From contig JBCCLR010000124.1 in the NCBI GenBank assembly GCA_039026755.1, positions 1-11,244 on the forward strand: 11,244 nucleotides of DNA, in the 5' to 3' direction. Positions 5,945 through 11,244 of this stretch are shown one piece after another; the first letter of the stretch is position 1, and each line of letters starts with the position of its first letter. The notes under the pieces are model-generated. The model was given only the letters and a program-made list of their open reading frames with translations. It was not told where the DNA came from and did not search any database. This DNA is from CAKZYD01 sp039026755 (GTDB lineage Bacteria > Pseudomonadota > Alphaproteobacteria > Sphingomonadales > CAKZYD01). The position numbers and the translations under genes are program-made.

Positions 5945-8065
5945 CTAGCGGTCCTCTGCGCCATACACATAGCGCACGATGCGAAATCCTAAATCATCAC
6001 TTGGGCCAAATTGCTGGTACTTTCGCGCAACCCGCAAATCGACCGCTGATGCAGATTTAAAGCTTGATCCTTTGGCAATATTGCCTTCGCCAAGACTTGA
6101 GCCAAACGGGTTTACGTCAACGCTTCCAGCAGCCTGTGCCAACAGTATGTAGCGATCGTTCACCCATTCGCGGGCATTGCCCGATAGATCATGCAGGCCC
6201 GATCTCTCCGGCGGGAAACTGCCAACTGGCGCAAGGCCGCCATAGCCATCTTGATATCCTGGGATGTAGCTGGGCACAGTTCCCTTCGCGCTTTCATCAG
6301 CCAGATTGCCTGCTGCTGCGCCAATACGCTGGGCTGAATTACCCCATGGATAGCGCGTTGGCCGGTCCCGGCCAGCCTTACGCGCCAACCATTCCCACTC
6401 CGCTTCCGTAGGCAACCGGTATCCATCCGCATAGGGGTCATAGCCGACCACTTGACCTTGGGAGATTTGATAAAACGACCGCAAGCCTTCGCGTGCACTG
6501 GCCCAATTGGTAAAGGCTGCCGCATCTCCCCATGTCATACCTGTAGCTGGAAGTTTATTGGCTTTGCCAGGCGCAAAGCCGGGGCGGAATTTGCGAAATT
6601 GACCCACCGTGACCTCATAGCGCGCTGCATAAAAGTGCTTGGTCAGCTGCACATTGCGCAGCACTTCATCGGCTTGTTGGTTTGGATCGTCCTGCCGCGA
6701 TGCGCCGATTTTAAAAGCTTTGGCATCCGGCTTAAACCGCACCAGTTGAATGCCTGAACTATCCGTCATCACCGGCGGCAGTTCACGCAGCCGTGCATCA
6801 AGCTCGGTCAGTAGATTTAGCCGAACGGTGGTGGACTTCGCCCTGGTTGGGGTGACGGTTTTGCGCCCCGCGCGATAACCCTCGAGGCGCACTTCAACTT
6901 TCGTGGGCAAAACCTGTAGCGACAGATCCAGCGGCGTCGTGCCGCGCGGTTGACCATTGATAAACAAGTCTGCGCCAGGCGGCGTTGAAACAAATGCGAC
7001 ATTTCCGTAAGCGCGCTGCAAGGTGATCCGCACATCCTGGGTTTGACCAGGCGCCGCGCTCACCGTTTTCTTTTGGCTGATATAGCCCGCTTTAGAGGCC
7101 TGTACGATGTAGGACTGATTGGCATTGACCTGGCGCAGCGCGCCAGATGCCAAGTATTGCCCATCAACCGTGATGCGCGCGGAGGCGGGCGATACATTGA
7201 CCACGATGCCGGACTGCTGCGGCAGCAGCCGATAACTGCGCTGCAAGCTGCGCTGGGTGTTGGTGACTTCAACCTGATCAGAAATCGGCACGAAGCCGGG
7301 CGCCTGCACTTGAATAAGGTGCTTACCGCCGCTGAGCGGACCAGCGTAGGGCAATTGGATGGGCGGCCCGCCATCAATTGAGGCGGTCGCCAAATTCTGC
7401 GAGGCTTGGAGCGCGATCTGCCCTTGCACACGGCTGAGCAGATACATCTCTTCAAGCTGCTGCGCCCGCGTTAAAGACAGCGTTTCGGGCAGCGGTTCAA
7501 AATGCGGATGGTCAATGCGCAAATCATATTTTCCAGGTTCAAGCTCGGCCTCATAGCGCGCCCGCGTCGACACCAGTTTGGCGTCAAGGTACCACTTCGT
7601 GCCATCTTGCGCGGGGTCCGTGGACAATAGGATTTGTGCCGGTTTGGGCCGCAGCGTCACTTCTAAAAAGCTGCTGGCGTTTTGCGGCGTAATAGAAACC
7701 GTCTCTGTAATGAAATCATCCGCGCTCACCTCTAGGGAATAGCGCGACCCCAGCACATAAACCGTATTATCATCAGAGACATAGCCCAGGCCAGAGACCA
7801 GCGCGACACGGCCGCTGAGCGCTGCATCGTCAGGGGCAATTTTAATGGCAACCCCATTTGACAGGATATAAAAAACTCCGCCGACAAGCAGCAACGTGAC
7901 GACACTGATAACGCCGATTATCAGTCGCTTGACCTGCGCGCCTTGCGCCGCGCCGATTTGCCGATCAATTTGCTGGGCAGCTCCTGCTTCGCTGCTGGGC
8001 TTTTCCGCTGTCTTCTTTTTGTTTGCAGCCTTTAGGTCCGCGAGAGAGGTTGGTTTTTTGCGCAT
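5945..8065 (-). CDS. Membrane-anchored protein with five PEGA-like repeats and a cysteine-less SUMF1/FGE-type domain
   Basis: I start this 706-residue protein at the ATG at 8065 (MRKKPTSLADLK). A TTG at 8095 would extend it by 10 residues but has no ribosome binding site and sits inside a hairpin. A Lys-rich cytoplasmic segment is followed by one helix at about 46-70. Five beta-rich repeats of 65-70 residues follow (about 71-140, 143-210, 215-280, 286-350, 354-418). The last matches PEGA clearly (STPPGADLFINGQPRGTTPL). Residues 430-698 are a SUMF1/formylglycine-generating-enzyme fold with YEVTVGQF, TGMTWGDAAAFTNWA, YRLPTEAEWEWLAR, YPWG, PVGSFP, GLHDLSGNAREWVND and LGFRIVR. True formylglycine-generating enzymes have two catalytic cysteines after the GGSF-like motif. 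Here it reads KGSSFKSASAVDLR, and I see no cysteine anywhere, so sulfatase activation is unlikely. A periplasmic binding or scaffolding role is inferred. Confidence 0.93.
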   Translation of the reverse strand: MRKKPTSLADLKAANKKKTAEKPSSEAGAAQQIDRQIGAAQGAQVKRLIIGVISVVTLLLVGGVFYILSNGVAIKIAPDDAALSGRVALVSGLGYVSDDNTVYVLGSRYSLEVSADDFITETVSITPQNASSFLEVTLRPKPAQILLSTDPAQDGTKWYLDAKLVSTRARYEAELEPGKYDLRIDHPHFEPLPETLSLTRAQQLEEMYLLSRVQGQIALQASQNLATASIDGGPPIQLPYAGPLSGGKHLIQVQAPGFVPISDQVEVTNTQRSLQRSYRLLPQQSGIVVNVSPASARITVDGQYLASGALRQVNANQSYIVQASKAGYISQKKTVSAAPGQTQDVRITLQRAYGNVAFVSTPPGADLFINGQPRGTTPLDLSLQVLPTKVEVRLEGYRAGRKTVTPTRAKSTTVRLNLLTELDARLRELPPVMTDSSGIQLVRFKPDAKAFKIGASRQDDPNQQADEVLRNVQLTKHFYAARYEVTVGQFRKFRPGFAPGKANKLPATGMTWGDAAAFTNWASAREGLRSFYQISQGQVVGYDPYADGYRLPTEAEWEWLARKAGRDRPTRYPWGNSAQRIGAAAGNLADESAKGTVPSYIPGYQDGYGGLAPVGSFPPERSGLHDLSGNAREWVNDRYILLAQAAGSVDVNPFGSSLGEGNIAKGSSFKSASAVDLRVARKYQQFGPSDDLGFRIVRYVYGAEDR

Positions 8066-8087
8066 GCTTTCTTTTATACTCACACGC

Positions 8088-8102
8088 CAGCGCAACGCGC
8101 TG
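8088..8102 (-). other. Small intergenic hairpin (CAGCGC-GTT-GCGCTG)
   Basis: A perfect 6-bp GC-rich stem with a 3-nt loop lies in the 42-nt gap between the TPR-like gene and the PEGA/SUMF1 gene. No U-tract follows, so it is not a standard terminator. It may pause or protect mRNA, and it argues against the TTG start at 8095, which falls in its loop. Confidence 0.35.
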
Positions 8103-8107
8103 CGCGG

Positions 8108-9679
8108 CTATATTTTAATATCACAAGAAATAGTAACGACACTGCTATTTTGCTGCGGCGCTACAAAGTGCTGAACGATTTTAGAACGATAGCCAGGCCG
8201 GCTGCATTCAAAATCGTAGGTCCCGGGCTTGAGCTTAATCTCGGCCCGCGAAACCGCCCCCACTTGCCCCACACGGCGCACGATCACTTGTGATTTTCCA
8301 TCTGATATGACTGTGACGATGACATCTTTTTCCCATGTCACCAAGAGCTTTTCGATAGCGTCGATTTGCGTGCCAATGCGCGGACTGTCTTGCTGGTATG
8401 AGCGAACGCTATCCACATAACTCTTGGCTTTTTGGCGAATGCCAACATCAGAAAATCGGTCTTGAATGCTGAGGATTTTACCCAGTTGCGATTGGGCAGA
8501 AACCACCTTTTGAGCAAAATCACGGCCCGCAATGGCCTGCGCATAGGAACTGTTGTCCTTCAGCGCCTGCTGATAAGCATTCAGCGCCGCTGGCCAATTG
8601 TCCTGCTGCTCGAATTGCTGCGCTTTGCGCAGCTGGGCGTTAATACGCTGGCGCTTTTCAATTCCGGCGATTTGGCTGAGCAACGCACTGGCATCTTGCC
8701 GTTCTGGATAAATCGCCTGCGCCTGGCCAACCGCGCGGCGCGCGCCGCGCATGTCGCCAGCATCAACCGCCGCCGTGGCTCGGCGCAATGCACTGGAATA
8801 GCGTTGCTCAGCAAGTTTTTGGCTTACGCTTTCTAAACGCGCCGCAATGTCCGGACGGTCACCATCCAACAGCAAAACGTTTTGCAAAGCTGCCAGTTCT
8901 TCTTCGCGCCGATTTTGCACCGCAAAGTCATCAGCAAGCTGCAGTTGGGCCAGAACATCAGGCAACACGGCAATCCGCTGCGCTAGATATTGCGCATCGG
9001 GGCTTTGACCATTGAGGCGCACTGCACGGTCAATCCATTGCTCGGCAGCATTTGTATCATTGGCGCGAAATGCGGACAGCGCATTGTTAAAAGCGCTGGC
9101 AAATTCATCAGAAATTTGAGCTTGCGTACGGTCAGCTTGTTCAATCGCAGCGGTCACTTTCTCAATCGCCAGCGCAAAGTTTGACCGTTCAAAGGCTGAA
9201 ATCCCAGCATCTTCCAGCGCGAGCATTTCATCGAGCGCGAGCTGCACAAAATCAACGCCAGCCGAGGATTGGATGGCTGGTACTTTTTCGGTGGTTAAAA
9301 CACGGTACAGCTCTTGAAAGCGGTCACGCTGGGCACAGGGATGCGTTGGCGGCGGCGGGGCGGTGAGGAAGGCGTCGCAGTTAAGCTCTTCTGGATTCAT
9401 CTGCGGCCCTGTTTGCGCTGTGTCTTGGGCTATTTCCTGCGACACGTCGTCTTTTGGGCCTGACAAGCGGGGGATGACAGCGGCAGCAACTGCCGCGATC
9501 ACTACGACGGTTCCGGCAACGCCTGCGCTTATTTTTAAGAGTTTCGCCCGCGCTGCCTCACGGCGTAGCCGGTCCTCTTCTAGCCCGCTAAACCGACCTT
9601 TGCCCGCCGCAGACGCACCGGCCACATCACCGGCACTCTGCGCAGTCTGGTCATCTGTGTTTTGCTCAGCGCTACTCAT
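8108..9679 (-). CDS. Bitopic membrane protein with TPR-like helices and a PEGA-like C-terminal domain
   Basis: This 523-residue protein has a cytoplasmic N-terminus of about 47 residues, first Ser/Ala/Gly-rich then strongly basic (RLRREAARAKLLK). One helix follows at about 48-69 (Val/Ala-rich), then a periplasmic region. Residues 145-400 are helical, with Ala/Gln-rich pairs spaced like tetratricopeptide repeats: FERSNFALAIEKVTAAIEQ, FRANDTNAAEQWIDRAVRL and NWPAALNAYQQALKDNSSYAQA. The last is the best TPR match. Residues 452-523 are beta-rich and end with LKPGTYDFECSRPGYRS, resembling a PEGA unit. Cys101/Cys115 and Cys492/Cys519 could form periplasmic disulfides. The ATG at 9679 follows a G-rich stretch (GGGGCGG) that may act as a ribosome binding site. 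It shares topology and PEGA-like folds with the next protein and is probably a scaffold that interacts with it. Confidence 0.85.
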   Translation of the reverse strand: MSSAEQNTDDQTAQSAGDVAGASAAGKGRFSGLEEDRLRREAARAKLLKISAGVAGTVVVIAAVAAAVIPRLSGPKDDVSQEIAQDTAQTGPQMNPEELNCDAFLTAPPPPTHPCAQRDRFQELYRVLTTEKVPAIQSSAGVDFVQLALDEMLALEDAGISAFERSNFALAIEKVTAAIEQADRTQAQISDEFASAFNNALSAFRANDTNAAEQWIDRAVRLNGQSPDAQYLAQRIAVLPDVLAQLQLADDFAVQNRREEELAALQNVLLLDGDRPDIAARLESVSQKLAEQRYSSALRRATAAVDAGDMRGARRAVGQAQAIYPERQDASALLSQIAGIEKRQRINAQLRKAQQFEQQDNWPAALNAYQQALKDNSSYAQAIAGRDFAQKVVSAQSQLGKILSIQDRFSDVGIRQKAKSYVDSVRSYQQDSPRIGTQIDAIEKLLVTWEKDVIVTVISDGKSQVIVRRVGQVGAVSRAEIKLKPGTYDFECSRPGYRSKIVQHFVAPQQNSSVVTISCDIKI

Positions 9680-9712
9680 CTAAGCCGCCCCACCCCCGTG
9701 TGCATGTCGCAG

Positions 9713-10927
9713 CTACTCTAATGCCAACAAGTCGGTTGTTGGCGTTTGTTCTTTTTCATAGATTTTTTGCAGATGGCCACGATAGGTGATGAATTGATCA
9801 ACCGCGTCCCCTTGCAGCTGTGTGCTCACATTCTCAAACTGCACCACCTGCGGGCTTAAGTCCAAGTTCACACTTTGGCCCATTTGATCCAGCGTCTCGC
9901 CACTCGCGCCCGCAGAGCGATATTTATTAATCGCATCAGCGAAAAGAACCACGCCGGCAACGCCGCCGACAACCGCGACGTTGGGATTATCCGTTGCAAT
10001 CGCGCCCGCCACCGCAGCGGCACCAAGTAGCAGCCGCGTTGCGCCCCGCGCGCGTTCTTTACGCCGCTCGACGGCAATTGGGTAGCCATACTTCTGCCAG
10101 TCGAGGTAGGCCGAATCGGCATCGGCATAAAAACCATCATAGGGCTGTTGAAAGCCATCAACAAACAACTGCTCACGAATACGCATGGTTTGAATCTTTT
10201 GATACAGCGGGTCATTGGTCGCCGGCAGGCTTTTAAGCTTACACTTGCGCTTACAGCTTTTCAGGTACTGACCGAAATATTCCGGACCAAACATATTGGC
10301 AAAACGCATCTCCGTAATCGCTTTGAGATCTTTGACCTTTTTGGCCTTTTTACGCGCCAGTTTTTTAACAATTTCGGCCGCGATCGCATCAAACAAAGGT
10401 GCGTAGGCATCGCCGCCTTGTTTGCGCACACTTTGATGAAACTGGGCAGGCACTCGGTACGAAAAAGTCTTGCTCAGCCACTCGCGTCTGGTGCTCCGGC
10501 CACGAATATCATTGACCTCAATTTTCACCTTAACGTCTTCAGTGTTAGCCTTCAAAATCGTGCCATGGACATAGAGTTCGCCAAAGCCGGAATCATCGGG
10601 TGTCACGCGCACCGCGCCAAACGCGCCGGTTGCTTGCAGAGCCCGTTTGGTCAAAACCGCAAACCGATTGGCTTCCACGCGCCGGACTTCTAGCCAAACG
10701 TCGTCTTTGTCTTTCTTCGGGATATTGGGGTCGAAAACTGGGACGATGACATCAAACTTTGGCAAATGCGCGGTGCTCGGCAGCGTACTTTTAGGCTGTG
10801 GGCCACCAGACAGTTCTTGCTTTTTTTTATCAAGGTTGAAGGTCTGGGCCTGCAGTGAACCAGGCGCGGCAACTGCAGCAAAGACTGCAATCAGCGTCAA
10901 AGACTTGGCAATTGATCTCAAAACCAT
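9713..10927 (-). CDS. Secreted or periplasmic protein of unknown function with a C-terminal glycine-rich hydrophobic segment
   Basis: I start at the ATG at 10927 (404 residues). AAAGGG at 10939-10934 lies 6 nt upstream of it but only 3 nt from the adjacent ATG at 10930. The far-upstream ATG at 11050 would cross the candidate promoter and bury the signal peptide. The N-terminus is a signal peptide (LRSIAKSLTLIAVFAAVA, likely cleavage after LQA at 27) without a lipobox cysteine. Residues 57-160 look like an alpha/beta domain (FDVIVPVFDP, ALQATGAFGAVRV, LYVHGTI), loosely like the folds of CsgG/LpoB/TolB N-terminal domains. A basic helical segment follows (KKLARKKAKKVKDLK), then a Cys pair in SCKRKC (225, 229) and a Gly/Ala/Val-rich hydrophobic stretch at about 297-332 that could enter a membrane. 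It is the first gene of the operon. No family is recognised with confidence. Confidence 0.82.
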   Translation of the reverse strand: MVLRSIAKSLTLIAVFAAVAAPGSLQAQTFNLDKKKQELSGGPQPKSTLPSTAHLPKFDVIVPVFDPNIPKKDKDDVWLEVRRVEANRFAVLTKRALQATGAFGAVRVTPDDSGFGELYVHGTILKANTEDVKVKIEVNDIRGRSTRREWLSKTFSYRVPAQFHQSVRKQGGDAYAPLFDAIAAEIVKKLARKKAKKVKDLKAITEMRFANMFGPEYFGQYLKSCKRKCKLKSLPATNDPLYQKIQTMRIREQLFVDGFQQPYDGFYADADSAYLDWQKYGYPIAVERRKERARGATRLLLGAAAVAGAIATDNPNVAVVGGVAGVVLFADAINKYRSAGASGETLDQMGQSVNLDLSPQVVQFENVSTQLQGDAVDQFITYRGHLQKIYEKEQTPTTDLLALE

Positions 10928-10987
10928 CATGCACCCTTTAGCAAAAGTCTCAGTTTGTTTGCACACCGACCCAATCACCCACGCGCT

Positions 10988-11015
10988 ACTATAGCCTATC
11001 GAATTCGCGCGTAAA
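10988..11015 (-). promoter_or_regulatory. Candidate sigma70-type promoter of the operon
   Basis: On the minus strand, a -35-like TTTACG (11015-11010) and a -10-like TATAGT (10993-10988) are separated by 16 bp. Transcription would start near 10981, leaving a leader of about 50 nt before the chosen ATG. The -10 matches the consensus at five of six positions and the -35 at four. Its placement supports 10927 over 11050 as the first gene's start. Confidence 0.45.
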
Positions 11016-11244
11016 ATAAGCAGAGCGCCAACTGGGATATGACACGGCATGAGATGTAGGCTTCTGCTTCCCTATCCCATTTAAATCCAACCAATTGGTT
11101 CACACTTGCCTGCCCCGGGCGCCACGTAACACCCATACAAGGTATATGCGGCAGTCCAGGGTTTAACCGCACGAACTCTTGCGCGGGACGCCTGGTCCTT
11201 GGTTACAATACGATTCAATTGAGCTGCTGCCTACTGCTCTATCA
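11016..11244. other. Gene-free upstream stretch
   Basis: I see no credible coding frame, tRNA, rRNA or mobile-element end on either strand. Apart from the palindrome at 11089-11100 and short GC-rich patches, nothing is identifiable. It may hold upstream regulatory sites of the operon or the end of an unseen neighbouring unit. Confidence 0.5.
11089..11100. repeat. Perfect 12-bp palindrome AACCAATTGGTT
   Basis: This exact dyad lies about 75 bp upstream of the candidate -35 element of the operon promoter. Its size fits a dimeric regulator's operator, but a 12-bp palindrome can also occur by chance. No second copy was noticed in the window. Confidence 0.3.

Larger units (their letters stand above)
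2935..10927 (-). other. Candidate seven-gene operon for an ion-driven envelope complex
   Basis: Seven genes run on one strand with gaps of about 14-45 nt and one 4-nt stop-start overlap, and none of the gaps holds a strong terminator. The order is secreted protein, TPR/PEGA-like membrane protein, PEGA/SUMF1 membrane protein, 51-residue membrane peptide, MotA/TolQ-type channel protein, vWA protein, vWA protein. Every product is predicted to enter or cross the inner membrane. The tight spacing supports co-transcription from the candidate promoter at 10988-11015. That the products form one complex is inference. Confidence 0.7.

Noticed and set aside
5945..8065. Active formylglycine-generating enzyme (sulfatase maturase)
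   Set aside because: The two catalytic cysteines are missing and no sulfatase is encoded nearby.
10148..10693. Plus-strand open frame of 181 codons
   Set aside because: It is antisense to the secreted-protein gene, has no signal, motif or promoter, and its composition is that of a reverse-complement shadow.
10928..11050. N-terminal extension of the first operon gene to the ATG at 11050
   Set aside because: It would place a signal peptide internally at residue 42 onward and run across a good candidate promoter, whereas the ATG at 10927 has a suitable AAAGGG.
11190..11244. Possible tRNA fragment (CAATTGAGC and GCTCTATCA resemble D-arm pieces)
   Set aside because: No acceptor stem, anticodon arm or T-arm can be assembled within the window.
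1..11244. CRISPR arrays, insertion sequences, rRNA genes
   Set aside because: No regularly spaced repeats, transposase frames, terminal inverted repeats or rRNA-like sequence were seen.

Overview
The window most likely comes from an alphaproteobacterium, probably an aquatic Gram-negative heterotroph. The evidence is a TonB-dependent receptor with the RFPDxNLADSLxRVPG plug signature typical of Caulobacter/Xanthomonas-type receptors, several inner-membrane and secreted envelope proteins, moderately high GC and tight gene packing. The lineage is an inference; no rRNA, tRNA or other marker gene is present.

All recognisable genes lie on the minus strand, so transcription runs from high to low coordinates. 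At the right end, 11016-11244 has no gene that I can support, only a 12-bp palindrome. A candidate sigma70-type promoter (10988-11015) precedes a seven-gene run with gaps of at most about 45 nt. In order these genes are: a secreted protein of unknown function (9713-10927); a bitopic membrane protein with TPR-like helices and a PEGA-like tail (8108-9679); a bitopic membrane protein with about five tandem PEGA-like repeats and a C-terminal SUMF1/formylglycine-generating-enzyme-type domain lacking the catalytic cysteines (5945-8065); a 51-residue single-helix membrane protein (5756-5911); a four-helix MotA/TolQ/ExbB-family channel protein (4964-5725); and two paralogous membrane-anchored von Willebrand A (vWA) proteins (3897-4949 and 2935-3900) that overlap by a stop-start ATGA.

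The most interesting reading is that this operon encodes an envelope machine driven by ion flow. The channel protein would be the MotA-like subunit. The two vWA proteins would take the MotB/ExbD/TolR position: each has one N-terminal helix carrying a membrane aspartate in the shared motif FLDI-[IV]-SC, then a coiled coil. They carry a vWA domain where MotB/ExbD/TolR carry a peptidoglycan- or TonB-related domain. The PEGA, SUMF1-fold and TPR proteins would be periplasmic scaffolds or receptors. I do not recognise the complete set as a named system.

A 279-bp gap (2656-2934) separates the operon from the TonB-dependent receptor gene (49-2655). It is rich in GTGACA/TGTCAC-type half-sites, including a perfect 7-bp inverted repeat and a direct repeat, both with a 16-bp period. 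This suggests the receptor has its own regulation. Positions 1-48 hold nothing identifiable.
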